Shown: positions 1-7,642 of the stretch, in pieces
Numbering within the stretch: position 1 is the stretch's first letter
Layout: the number at the start of each line of letters is the position of its first letter
NCBI RefSeq assembly: GCF_011927665.1
Contig: NZ_JAATJA010000004.1
Coordinates: 124,001-188,000 of the forward strand
Direction of reading: 5' to 3'
Length of the DNA: 64,000 bases
Source: Desulfobaculum xiamenense
GTDB lineage: Bacteria; Desulfobacterota; Desulfovibrionia; Desulfovibrionales; Desulfovibrionaceae
Notes under the pieces: generated by a model
What the model was told of the DNA's origin: nothing
The model's database searches: none
What the model saw: only the letters and a program-made list of their open reading frames with translations
Made by a program: the position numbers and the translations under genes

Positions 1-27
1 CGTTTGCTCCGTCCACGCTCGTCTTCG

Positions 28-510
28 CTATCTTTCCCCGCTGTCCCGTGCGCCTTGCGGCAGCAGTATCCACTTGCGACGGGCCTGCATCACCACGAAG
101 GACTCCGTGTTGGTGATGCCGCCGATCTGGGACAGCTCTTCATTTATGAAGTGATAGAGGTCGTCTATGCCGTCGGTGAGTACGATTTCGACCAGCAGGT
201 CGTAGCGGCCGGTAATTACGGCCACCCAGTTCACCTTCTCCAGCTTCGATATCTGCTCCATCTTCCGGTCAAGCTTGTTGTGGCTCTCCACGCATAGGCC
301 CACAAGCGCCACCGTCAGCCCCTTCACGCGGAAGGGATCGACCAGCGCGGCCACGCGCAGCATTCCGGAAGTGATGAGATTCTTGAGTCTCGAACGAATC
401 GTCGGGCCGGTCACGCCGAGACGCTCGGCAAGCCTGCCCGTCGACTGCTGGCCGTCTTCGGTCAGCGCCGCTACGAGTCTGGCGTCCGTCTGGTCGAGCT
501 GTCTCTTCAT
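28..510 (-). CDS. Lrp/AsnC-family transcriptional regulator
   Basis: A 160-residue protein of normal length for Lrp/AsnC regulators. Residues 1-60 form the winged helix-turn-helix (LDQTDARLVAAL, then GVTGPTIRSRLKNL as recognition region). Residues about 70-145 are the RAM ligand-binding and oligomerisation domain (ITGRYDLLVEIV). Family members bind DNA as dimers or octamers and respond to amino acids or related metabolites; the ligand here cannot be read from the sequence. I chose the ATG at 510 because the family alignment begins there. An in-frame ATG at 558 would add 16 residues that do not look conserved, and neither start has a strong ribosome-binding site. A sigma-70 promoter lies at 597-626 with repeated AATTCGC motifs around it, which would suit autoregulation (inference). 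Confidence 0.9.
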   Translation of the reverse strand: MKRQLDQTDARLVAALTEDGQQSTGRLAERLGVTGPTIRSRLKNLITSGMLRVAALVDPFRVKGLTVALVGLCVESHNKLDRKMEQISKLEKVNWVAVITGRYDLLVEIVLTDGIDDLYHFINEELSQIGGITNTESFVVMQARRKWILLPQGARDSGER

Positions 511-596
511 GTGTTGTGTTCCGCTTCTCTCCCCGTCAGGGGTGATGTGAAAATTCATGATGCAGGAATTTTCCGATTCGTCAATTCGCGAAGCAG

Positions 597-626
597 TAAA
601 TATCGAATTCGCAAATTATCTGTCAA
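597..626 (-). promoter_or_regulatory. Sigma-70-type promoter for the Lrp gene
   Basis: On the minus strand TTGACA (626-621) is followed after 18 bp by TATTTA (602-597). The segment is AT-rich in a GC-rich genome and contains CGAATTCG (604-611), a palindrome that could be an Lrp site. Confidence 0.55.
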
Positions 627-780
627 TGTTTTTTCTCGGTGCCCCAGCGCCATTACAGCGTGACGTCTTTGCGATGATGCGCGCGGCCGCAGGGCCTGCG
701 GCGCACTGCGATACGTGTGGCGCGGGTGGGGAAGCGGTATGATGGGCTGGGGCGGATTTCGCGCAGTGGCTGGGGCGTAT

Positions 781-972
781 CGTTCATTGACAGGCGCAAG
801 CCGTAGGCTCCGCCGGCCAAGGGGCCGCCGGCCCCCTGGACCCCCGACATGGGGACAGCGGCAAAGCCGGAACGCACGCAATGGGGACGCGGACAATCGC
901 CTATTCGGGGATCCAAGGGAGCCGCGCTCCCTTGGCCGCCGGAGGCCGCGTCTTGCATCGGGCCGCGAACGA
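781..972. repeat. Dispersed hairpin repeat, copy A (inverted pair of half-elements)
   Basis: Positions 781-852 match the end of the element in the orientation of copies D and E (GTAGGCTCCGCCGGCC, then a GGGGCC hairpin). Positions 902-972 carry the same end in the opposite orientation with a perfect 10-bp stem CCAAGGGAGC/GCTCCCTTGG. The central stem based on GTCAAGGAAA, found in copies B, C and D, is missing here. Confidence 0.7.
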
Positions 973-1012
973 CAACGTCCATTCACGGCACCCCCTTCGC
1001 CGCGCGGAACGC

Positions 1013-1042
1013 AAAAAAGCCCCCGGCCTTGCGGCCGGGGGC
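1013..1042 (-). terminator. Intrinsic terminator
   Basis: Perfect 10-bp stem GCCCCCGGCC/GGCCGGGGGC with a four-base loop, followed on the minus strand by six T. It ends the transcript of the 81-residue gene. Confidence 0.85.
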
Positions 1043-1084
1043 GTGTCGTGTGCGTTCATCTGCTATGTTGAGACGGCGTACCGT

Positions 1085-1330
1085 CTAGAAATCGTACCAG
1101 GGCCAATCCTGTTCCTGACGCATTTCCCGCAGGGACATGGCGTCCTTGTTCTTCTTGCGGCGGCGGGATTCGGAAACCCGGGTGGTTCCGAGCTTTCCGC
1201 GAAGGCGCATGGCCTCGTCGTCGCTCAGTTCGCCGGTGATCCTCTTGATGTGGGGTGCCTGCTCGCTGTGCCAGCGGAGCAGCTTCATGCCAATGCGCCG
1301 TCTGTCTGCAAGTCTTTCCCTATCGATCAT
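1085..1330 (-). CDS. Small charged hypothetical protein (81 aa)
   Basis: I do not recognise this protein. It is hydrophilic and basic, with a RRRKKNKDAM stretch near the C-terminus, and has no signal peptide, membrane segment or cysteine motif. The ATG at 1330 is preceded by AAGGAGG four bases upstream, which decides the start over an upstream in-frame codon at 1402. A sigma-70 promoter (1386-1414) and a strong terminator (1013-1042) bracket it, so it is probably transcribed alone and expressed. Confidence 0.75.
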   Translation of the reverse strand: MIDRERLADRRRIGMKLLRWHSEQAPHIKRITGELSDDEAMRLRGKLGTTRVSESRRRKKNKDAMSLREMRQEQDWPWYDF

Positions 1331-1385
1331 GGGTCCTCCTTGTCCGTTAGCTGTTGAACCATTGGAACCCTTTCCCGTTAGCTTC

Positions 1386-1414
1386 AAGATAGGAATCCCC
1401 ACGGGAATTGTCTA
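1386..1414 (-). promoter_or_regulatory. Sigma-70-type promoter for the 81-aa gene
   Basis: Minus strand TAGACA (1414-1409), 17-bp spacer, TATCTT (1391-1386), about 55 bases before the chosen start codon. Confidence 0.45.
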
Positions 1415-1510
1415 TGTCCGAACATCCCGTTCTGACACGATTATTCCTATCGGCATGCGTGCAGCCCGTCGGCCGATGGCGCAATCTCCACCGCTTGCGA
1501 TTTTCCTCAC

Positions 1511-1553
1511 AAAAAGACGCACCGACGGCATTGGAAAATGCCGACGGCGCGTC
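1511..1553 (-). terminator. Intrinsic terminator of the stress-protein operon
   Basis: Long hairpin on the minus strand with 17-base arms beginning GACGCG and ending GCGTC, with one wobble and one mismatch and a TTCC loop, followed by five T. It sits just past the last gene of the 1598-2981 operon. Confidence 0.75.
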
Positions 1554-1597
1554 GTATTATCCCGCGTCATCGAAAAAGGGCTTTGGCCCGATCCCGC

Positions 1598-1903
1598 CTA
1601 GAATCCTCCGGCGCTGCGAAAGCGCGACTCGCGATAACTCAGGAAATCATGCCGCCGCCATGTGGCGTAGATGCCCGCCGCAACAAGGGCCGCGCAGGCG
1701 ACGGCGACAAGCCCCGGACTGTCCCAGACGACATGCGCCCGCCATTCCCCGCCCGGCAGCACTGCCGTGCGCACGAACAGGCCCGGCCACGAGCGCCCCT
1801 GCCCGAGAAGCTGATAGACGATCACCGGCATGGAGCCGACGTAGCACACGGCACACAGCGACCACAGGAAATGGCGCATCCAGTTGCGTAGGACAGGACC
1901 CAT
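1598..1903 (-). CDS. Small two-helix membrane protein (101 aa)
   Basis: Unrecognised inner-membrane protein. Two hydrophobic segments are visible: residues about 10-32 (FLWSLCAVCYVGSMPVIVY) and about 64-82 (GLVAVACAALVAAGIYATW), separated by a roughly 30-residue loop that is probably periplasmic. The ATG at 1903 has GGGAGGG six bases upstream. The preceding gene ends 14 bases upstream, so it is co-transcribed with the 206-residue membrane-anchored protein and the universal stress protein. A role in the envelope or in stress response is only a guess from context. Confidence 0.75.
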   Translation of the reverse strand: MGPVLRNWMRHFLWSLCAVCYVGSMPVIVYQLLGQGRSWPGLFVRTAVLPGGEWRAHVVWDSPGLVAVACAALVAAGIYATWRRHDFLSYRESRFRSAGGF

Positions 1904-1917
1904 GCTCACCCTCCCGG

Positions 1918-2538
1918 TCAGAATTTCAGATACAGCCAGTAGCCCAGCCCAAGGGCCACGATGAGAATCATCTCGATTACGGTGAACTTGACGAGAAACA
2001 GGCTTACGCGGCGCTGCTGCGGCGTCATGGTCAGCCAGCAGCGGCGCATGAATAGCCGCCAGAACGCGCCGGATAGGCCGCAGGCACCGCATACGCGCAG
2101 ATACTCGCGCAGGCTACGCAGCCAGAAGAACGCCCACTTGCCACGAAACTCGGCGGGCACGTTGGCTTGCATGGGCGGCTCGCCGGAGCTGGTGAACAGC
2201 GTGTTCGCCCCGTCGGCATGGGAGCGGGCCATGAGCGCCACGCCAAGCGGCTCGATCTCCGCCACCCACGAGACGTGGTTCGCGTGCATGCGGATGCGCA
2301 CTGTGAGCGGCTCGTCCAGCAGATGGTCGTGGACATCGAGCGTCTCGCCGTCGCACCGCGCGATTTCCCAGTGGGGATTGAGGCGGGCCAGCGTCTCTGG
2401 CGTGAGCGCGGTCCAGAATTCCGGGGCCCACGGCAGGTTGACCTCGGTCCATGTCGCGTCGCTGCGCATGAGGCGATCCATCATGTCCCGAAACTGTTGG
2501 CCGGACGTGTCCATCATCCAGCGAGAATACACGTTCAC
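1918..2538 (-). CDS. Hypothetical protein with C-terminal membrane anchor (206 aa)
   Basis: Unrecognised. About 180 mostly soluble residues are followed by one strong membrane segment at the very C-terminus (VIEMILIVALGLGYWLYL), with basic residues (RRCW, QQRR) just before it. This is a tail-anchored layout with the bulk of the protein in the cytoplasm. The likely start is the GTG at 2538, whose first bases overlap the stop of the universal stress gene (GTGA overlap), implying translational coupling. ATG codons at 2517 and 2514 are alternatives that shorten the protein by 7-8 residues. It is the middle gene of a three-gene operon. Confidence 0.7.
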   Translation of the reverse strand: MNVYSRWMMDTSGQQFRDMMDRLMRSDATWTEVNLPWAPEFWTALTPETLARLNPHWEIARCDGETLDVHDHLLDEPLTVRIRMHANHVSWVAEIEPLGVALMARSHADGANTLFTSSGEPPMQANVPAEFRGKWAFFWLRSLREYLRVCGACGLSGAFWRLFMRRCWLTMTPQQRRVSLFLVKFTVIEMILIVALGLGYWLYLKF

Positions 2539-2981
2539 GGAGCCACCAGCAACGGACAGGGTAATTCGGGGTGCAAGAGCCTGTCGTCCAGCCGCGCCCG
2601 AAAGCCGGGAGCCTGCCGCTGCTGTCGCGTTCCGACCACAATGAGATCCGCTCCTGTTTCGCGGGCGGCGTCGGTTATGGATTGCTCCAGAGGCCCCACC
2701 CGCCGCACGAACGCGGGATCGAGCGGGGCGATCTGTTCGCGGATGCGTTCCCACACGGCGCGCATCTCGCGGTCTATCTCGGCCTCCACGTAGTCCGCGA
2801 AATGGTTGCGTGTGGCGGAGGAATTGAGCCAGTCGTCCCCGGTCATGAGGCTCCAGTCCGCGTTGACCACGGAAAGCACGGTAAGCCGCGCTCCCCAGTC
2901 CCCGGCCAGCCGCGCGGCGAGCTGTTCTGCCCGCTGCGCGCCGGGGGTGCCATGTGTTGCCACGAGGATGTTTGCGAACAT
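2535..2981 (-). CDS. Universal stress protein (UspA family)
   Basis: A 148-residue single-domain Usp protein. It begins MFANILVATHGTPGAQRAEQ and ends with DLIVVGTRQQR, a degenerate form of the nucleotide-binding G-2x-G-9x-G(S/T) region, then PCPLLVAP, the family's closing strand. Family members are cytoplasmic dimers involved in stress survival, some of them binding ATP; the degenerate glycine loop makes ATP binding uncertain. GAAGGAAAC directly precedes the ATG at 2981. It is the first gene of an operon with two membrane proteins (1918-2538 and 1598-1903) and overlaps the next gene. Confidence 0.9.
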   Translation of the reverse strand: MFANILVATHGTPGAQRAEQLAARLAGDWGARLTVLSVVNADWSLMTGDDWLNSSATRNHFADYVEAEIDREMRAVWERIREQIAPLDPAFVRRVGPLEQSITDAARETGADLIVVGTRQQRQAPGFRARLDDRLLHPELPCPLLVAP

Positions 2982-3005
2982 GTTTCCTTCGGTGTGTTTC
3001 GCCGT

Positions 3006-3035
3006 GCCCCGGCCCGCGTGTTCACGGGCCGGGGC
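3006..3035. terminator. GC-rich hairpin without T-run
   Basis: Perfect 11-bp stem GCCCCGGCCCG/CGGGCCGGGGC with an eight-base loop, between the transporter-linked microprotein and the stress-protein gene. No T-run follows, so it may stabilise or separate transcripts rather than terminate fully. Confidence 0.45.
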
Positions 3036-3115
3036 GGCGGATGAGGGAGGGCCTGTGCGGACCGGCGGGTCCGCGTCGGCATGCGGAGGACGCCGCGCCG
3101 TCGCGCGGCCATCCA

Positions 3116-3286
3116 CTACGCCAACCATTTGGTGAACAGCAGGACGAAGAAGACCACCACGAGCACGAAGCCGAGGGCCGTCAGGTCCTCGTTGCGCTCG
3201 GAAGCGAACACCGACAGGGCGCGCTCCTCGTTGGAGGACTGCTCGTCACGCTGCACGTCGCAATTTTCCACTCTCACTTCGGACAT
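3116..3286 (-). CDS. Single-helix membrane microprotein linked to the YeiH transporter (56 aa)
   Basis: A small gene beginning MSEVRVENCDVQ and ending FTKWLA. About 35 acidic, polar residues are followed by one hydrophobic helix (LGFVLVVVFFVLLF). The start is firm: AGGAGGAACCC directly precedes the ATG at 3286, and this ribosome-binding site overlaps the stop codon of the transporter gene, whose last base is at 3296. That coupling, the short spacer and the single membrane span suggest an accessory or stabilising subunit of the transporter, as small one-helix partners do for other carriers. The function is inferred from position only. Confidence 0.8.
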   Translation of the reverse strand: MSEVRVENCDVQRDEQSSNEERALSVFASERNEDLTALGFVLVVVFFVLLFTKWLA

Positions 3287-3295
3287 GGGTTCCTC

Positions 3296-4936
3296 CTACT
3301 TGAGCACGACTTCCTTGACGAACAGGATGACCACCAGGAATGACAGCGTGGCCTTGGTCACGCCGGAGATGAGGCCGATGGCCAGCGGCCAACTGCCCGC
3401 CTGCGCGATGGCCTTGCGCGTGATCTGCATGCCGAGGCCGATGAGCCCGTAGGCGAAGAACCACATCATGGCGTCTGTCAGCGCGACGATGGTCTTGGAC
3501 TTCTTGTGGACCTGCTTCACGGCGTGATTCACGGCGGACTTGAGTTCCGCGGAAATGGCGATTTCCTTGCCCTTGGCGCGGGCGAGGATGGACTCCAGCG
3601 CATCCATGCGCTTTCTGGCCGTGGTGTCGTACACGGCGCTGTTGTCCTTGTCTGCGAAGTTTCCGGCCAACTGCCGCTGGTGGGCGAGGTCCGAAAGGGC
3701 CTCGGCCTCCTCCATGTGTAGACCGGGCACGCCCTGCGCCACGGCACCCTTCACCACCTCCAGCTCCTCAGGAGTCACCTCGGTGCGCTGGCTGTAGCTG
3801 AAGTCGAGATACTTGCCCTTGTAGTGGCTGGGCGGGCTGAACAGGCCGACGGACGACATGAGGAACAGCAGCAGGAAGCCGAGGATGAACAGTGGGAACT
3901 TGTCGATGACCACTTCCTTGAAGCTGAGCTTCTGTCCGACCTCGCGGCCATACCACATGGCCAGCACCAGCACGATGACCGGCAGGAAGAGCACGCGGGT
4001 GATGTTGAAGATCTCGCCGACCTTGAGGGTCTTGATGTCCACGGCGTTGTAGGCCAAGCAGGCCGCCGCCACCTGTGCGGAATTGAGGATGCCCGTGCCC
4101 GCCCACGCGCCGAACTGGGTGGGCGTCATGCCCACGATCTTGCCAATGGTGGGGAAGGCAAACATGCACAGCACGCCGAAGCCGAGGATGGTGCCGATGG
4201 TGTAGGCCATCTCCGAGCACCGCGCGCGCACCACCGGCGCGCAGGCCACGGTGGCCGACACGCCGCACACGCCCATGCCCGCCGAAAGCACGCCGCTCAT
4301 GGACTTGGGCTGGTTGAAGATGCGCCCCAGCCACAGCACCATAAACACCGTGCCCAGCACGAAGAAGCCGATCATCCACACGGAGGTCATGCCCAGCTTG
4401 GCCAGTTCCGCGAAGGAGTAGCGCGCGCCGAGCAGGATGACGCCCATCTTGAGCACGAAGCGCGCCGTCTTTACGCCCGAGGCCGCGAAGTGCGGGATGC
4501 CCCACGTGTTGGTGATGATGATGCCCACGAGGATGCCGAGCACCACGTAGTTGAGGTTCAGGACCTTGTACATGGAGAAGCCGAATGCCCCCTCAAGCCC
4601 CTTGGACGCGATAACCACCAGCGGTTCGGCGAACCAGCGGATGGTCATGGCCAGCAGGACGATGAACAGGATGCCGGGGATGGTGTTGATGACGAAGGTG
4701 TCGAAGTTGGTGATCGCCTTGTCCCGGCGCGCGTTGAGCAGCACTCCCGTCACCACGCCGAGAATGCCGCCCACGTAGCCGAGGATGACCATCGTATCCA
4801 TTTCCTTGTGAACGTGCAGGTATTTCAGCGCATCGGTCACCGCGCCGGACTGCACGAGCGCGGCATAGGCCAGCATGATCACGCTGACAATCCATACCGG
4901 CGCACATCCTGGACGATCCAGCTCTCCATGTGCCAT
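3296..4936 (-). CDS. YeiH/UPF0324-family putative sulfate or sulfonate transporter
   Basis: A 546-residue polytopic membrane protein of the YeiH (putative sulfate exporter) family. Family features include repeated glycine-rich helices such as GILNSAQVAAACLAY and VLSAGMGVCGVSATVAC. E. coli YeiH has about 350 residues; the extra length is largely a hydrophilic, charged segment of about 110 residues before the last helices (from SPPSHYKGKYLDF to VHKKSKTIVAL). TGGAGGCGAAC precedes the ATG at 4936. It is followed directly by a 56-residue one-helix gene. A strong sigma-54 promoter (4987-5003) precedes it, and the divergent genes encode a c-heme sensor kinase and a sigma-54 activator. In a sulfate reducer a role with sulfate, sulfite or sulfonates is plausible, but substrate and direction are not proven. 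Confidence 0.85.
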   Translation of the reverse strand: MAHGELDRPGCAPVWIVSVIMLAYAALVQSGAVTDALKYLHVHKEMDTMVILGYVGGILGVVTGVLLNARRDKAITNFDTFVINTIPGILFIVLLAMTIRWFAEPLVVIASKGLEGAFGFSMYKVLNLNYVVLGILVGIIITNTWGIPHFAASGVKTARFVLKMGVILLGARYSFAELAKLGMTSVWMIGFFVLGTVFMVLWLGRIFNQPKSMSGVLSAGMGVCGVSATVACAPVVRARCSEMAYTIGTILGFGVLCMFAFPTIGKIVGMTPTQFGAWAGTGILNSAQVAAACLAYNAVDIKTLKVGEIFNITRVLFLPVIVLVLAMWYGREVGQKLSFKEVVIDKFPLFILGFLLLFLMSSVGLFSPPSHYKGKYLDFSYSQRTEVTPEELEVVKGAVAQGVPGLHMEEAEALSDLAHQRQLAGNFADKDNSAVYDTTARKRMDALESILARAKGKEIAISAELKSAVNHAVKQVHKKSKTIVALTDAMMWFFAYGLIGLGMQITRKAIAQAGSWPLAIGLISGVTKATLSFLVVILFVKEVVLK

Positions 4937-4986
4937 GTTCGCCTCCAGTTTTGCATTGGAACGTGTTGATACGACACCGACATTGC

Positions 4987-5003
4987 AGGCAATCTTTGTG
5001 CCA
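4987..5003 (-). promoter_or_regulatory. Sigma-54 (-24/-12) promoter of the YeiH-type transporter
   Basis: Minus strand reads TGGCACAAAGATTGCCT. The invariant GG (5002-5001) and GC (4990-4989) are exactly 10 bp apart, matching the consensus TGGCAC-N5-TTGC. Expected transcription start is near 4977, about 40 bases before the ATG. The palindrome ACAATTGT at 5047-5054, about 45 bp further upstream, could be part of an activator site. Confidence 0.85.
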
Positions 5004-5188
5004 TTGTTGCGGTTGACCATTCTTGCCCACGCAACGGTCGTTTTGAACAATTGTCGTCGTCACGAAATGCAAACTTCGGAAAGCACCTGTAAACTCAAGG
5101 ACGCACCGCCCCTTGCGCCGACGGCCTATCCCGACTAGTGTGCCATGCACAGGACCATGCCCGACGCACCGCGCGGGTACATCACACC

Positions 5189-7642
5189 ATGCGAGTCACG
5201 AAACCGACCAAACTCCAGACGCGCTTCCTCATAGGCCTCGCGGGCATCGCCCTCGGCGGCGGCCTGCTCTTTGCCTGCGGCCTGTATTTCCATCTGCGTT
5301 CGCTCCTTGAGACGGAGGTCGCCAGCAAGGCGGAACTGATGCTCAATCAGGTGGAGGCGGTGCGCACCTATGTCCGCTCCACCCTGCGGCCCACCATGTA
5401 CCGCGTGCTGCCCAAGGATCAGTTCATCATCGAGGCCATGAGCACGTCCTACATCTCGCGCAAGGTGATGGACGGTATGGCCTCAGGAGACGTGACGCCC
5501 CACAACTACCGCCGCGTGGCCATAAACGCCCGCAATCCGCACTACGAGGCCAACAAGCGCGAGATCGAACTCATCCGCTACTTCCGCGAACATCCGAGCG
5601 CCACGACCTTCTCGCGTTTCGACACCATCGCCGGGCAGCAGTTCTACATCACCGCGCGCCCGGTCACCTTCGTGACCTCGTGCATGAACTGCCACGGCTC
5701 GCCGGACAAGGCCCCCCGCGAACTCATCGAACGCTACGGCAGCCAGCGCGGCTTCGGCCACGAGGCGGATGTGGTGGCTGGCGTGACGTCCGTCACCCTG
5801 CCCGTGGGTAGCGCCCTCTCACGCATCCGCGGGGCCACGCTCGGCTATATCTCGCTGGCCGTGGCTGGTGCGCTGCTCTTTTTCGGCATCGTCAATGTGC
5901 TTTTCAATCGCGTGGTGGTCCACAACCTGCGCCGCCTCACCGACGTGCTCGGGCATCACTTCACCGAGCAGGCCGATACCGATGTGTTGGACCGGCTCGG
6001 CAAGGGCGACGAGATTGAGGACGTCATGCACGGCGTGGAGGAACTGGCCGCGCACCTCAGCACCGCCCGGCGCGAGCTGGAGCACTACGCCGTGAACCTG
6101 CGGCGCATGGTGGACGACCGCACGGCGGACCTCTCCCTCGAAGCCATGGAGCGCCGCACGGACGTCATGCTCTTCGTGAGTCTGCTCGACACGCTTAATG
6201 TCAGCCACACCCGCCGCGAACTCATCGAGGCCTCGCTGCCGCGCATCGGCCAGCGGTTCAAGGCGCGCAGGGCCGCCTTCATTTGCACGCTGGCATCCCA
6301 GAATTTCTACTCGTGGCCCGTGCCCGACGTCCGCCCGCCACTGCCGGACGACTGGCAGCGCATCGTCGCCTCGGGCGAGGCACTCGTCTTCCACGACCGC
6401 GCCTACGTGCCCGTGCGTTCCTCGGACCACACCGTGGAGGGCTACCTGTACCTCGAAACCGGCGACAACGCGGAGATCGAACCCGGTCAGGTGCGCGACG
6501 TGCTTGTGGCTCTCGGCCAGCAGCTCGGCATCGCCATGGAGAATCTCAACGCGCTGGACACGCTGCTCACCCAGAACGACCTGCTCGGCTCCATCTTCGA
6601 GGGCATCGCGGACCCACTGCTGCTCATGGATGGCGGGTGCCGCGTGGTGCTTGCCAATCAGGCCGCGCGGGTGCTCGGCGCGTCGCAGGCCGACGAGGGC
6701 ATCGACGCCGCGCCGCGTCTTCTGGGCCTCGACCCCAACAACGGATCGGGCTGCCCCTTGCAGAGCGTTCTCGGCCGGGGCACGCCTCTGTCCTACGAGG
6801 AGGAAATCCCCGGTGGGCGGACCTTCCAGGTTTCGGTCTATCCCGTGCGCGGGGGGCAGAACCGCGACGGGCGCGCCGTCGTCTACGCGCGCGAGGTTAC
6901 GGCCGAAAAGCTCATGCTCACGCGCATGCAGCACAACGAGAAGCTCGTCACCGTGGGCAAGCTGGCCGCCGGACTCGCCCACGAGATCAACAATCCGCTC
7001 GGCATCATCGCCTGCTACGCGGAACTGTTGCGCTCCGCCGCGGGGGGGGACCAGCAGCGCGCCGACCTCGATGTCATCCTGCGCCATACGCGGCAGGCCC
7101 AGCGCGTGCTCCAGGAACTTTTGAACTTCGCCCGCCCGCGCAAGGCGTCCGACGGTCCCTGCGATCCCGGCGATGTGCTACGCATGGTGTGCGACGTGTT
7201 CGCCGTGCAGGCCGAGGCACGTCACGTCAACCTGACCACCGAGTTGCCCGTGGCCCTGCCGCTTATCAAGGCGGACCCCGCGTCTCTCGAACAGATTCTC
7301 TCGAACCTCTTGCTCAACGCCCTCGACGCCGTGGCCCGCGATACCGGGCAGGTCCACCTGCGCGCCGTGCACGATGCCACCCGCTGCGAAGTGCTCATCA
7401 TCGTTGCCGACAACGGTCCCGGCATCCCGCGCGAGAACCTCGGCCGCATTTTCGACCCCTTCTTCACCACCAAGGACGTGGGCCGGGGAACGGGCCTCGG
7501 ACTGGCCGTGGTCTACGGCCTCGTACGCGAGATGGGTGCCACCATCGACGTCGAAAATCGCGATGGCGCACAGTTCACGCTCACTTTCCCCGTTCCGGAG
7601 GATACGGATGCAACAGATGCAGATACACAACGCCCAGCCTGA
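5189..7642 (+). CDS. Membrane sensor histidine kinase with periplasmic c-type heme domain
   Basis: An 817-residue histidine kinase. Order: TM1 (residues about 12-33); a Tll0287-like (DUF3365) sensor domain with a covalent-heme motif CMNCH (C165, C168, H169); TM2 (about 215-238); HAMP-like linker; a GAF-like region (about 320-450); a PAS domain (about 470-570); HisKA with phospho-acceptor His in [11 protein letters not shown]; HATPase with DNGPGIP and [11 protein letters not shown]. The heme domain faces the periplasm and probably senses redox state or a small gas. I took the ATG at 5189 since TM1 follows directly; a GTG at 5138 is possible and the ribosome site is weak. The gene overlaps the sigma-54 response regulator by 35 bases, so the two form a cognate pair. 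Confidence 0.9.
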   Translation: MRVTKPTKLQTRFLIGLAGIALGGGLLFACGLYFHLRSLLETEVASKAELMLNQVEAVRTYVRSTLRPTMYRVLPKDQFIIEAMSTSYISRKVMDGMASGDVTPHNYRRVAINARNPHYEANKREIELIRYFREHPSATTFSRFDTIAGQQFYITARPVTFVTSCMNCHGSPDKAPRELIERYGSQRGFGHEADVVAGVTSVTLPVGSALSRIRGATLGYISLAVAGALLFFGIVNVLFNRVVVHNLRRLTDVLGHHFTEQADTDVLDRLGKGDEIEDVMHGVEELAAHLSTARRELEHYAVNLRRMVDDRTADLSLEAMERRTDVMLFVSLLDTLNVSHTRRELIEASLPRIGQRFKARRAAFICTLASQNFYSWPVPDVRPPLPDDWQRIVASGEALVFHDRAYVPVRSSDHTVEGYLYLETGDNAEIEPGQVRDVLVALGQQLGIAMENLNALDTLLTQNDLLGSIFEGIADPLLLMDGGCRVVLANQAARVLGASQADEGIDAAPRLLGLDPNNGSGCPLQSVLGRGTPLSYEEEIPGGRTFQVSVYPVRGGQNRDGRAVVYAREVTAEKLMLTRMQHNEKLVTVGKLAAGLAHEINNPLGIIACYAELLRSAAGGDQQRADLDVILRHTRQAQRVLQELLNFARPRKASDGPCDPGDVLRMVCDVFAVQAEARHVNLTTELPVALPLIKADPASLEQILSNLLLNALDAVARDTGQVHLRAVHDATRCEVLIIVADNGPGIPRENLGRIFDPFFTTKDVGRGTGLGLAVVYGLVREMGATIDVENRDGAQFTLTFPVPEDTDATDADTQRPA

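Larger units (their letters stand above)
511..1084. other. Gene-free spacer with promoter, repeat copy and terminator
   Basis: No credible gene. It holds the Lrp promoter (597-626), an inverted pair of repeat half-elements (781-972) and the terminator of the next gene (1013-1042). Confidence 0.7.

Noticed and set aside
2930-2952. A second sigma-54-like match, TGGCACCCCCGGCGC
   Set aside because: It is inside the universal stress gene, has no TTGC-like -12 box beyond the GC, and its GC richness makes chance likely.
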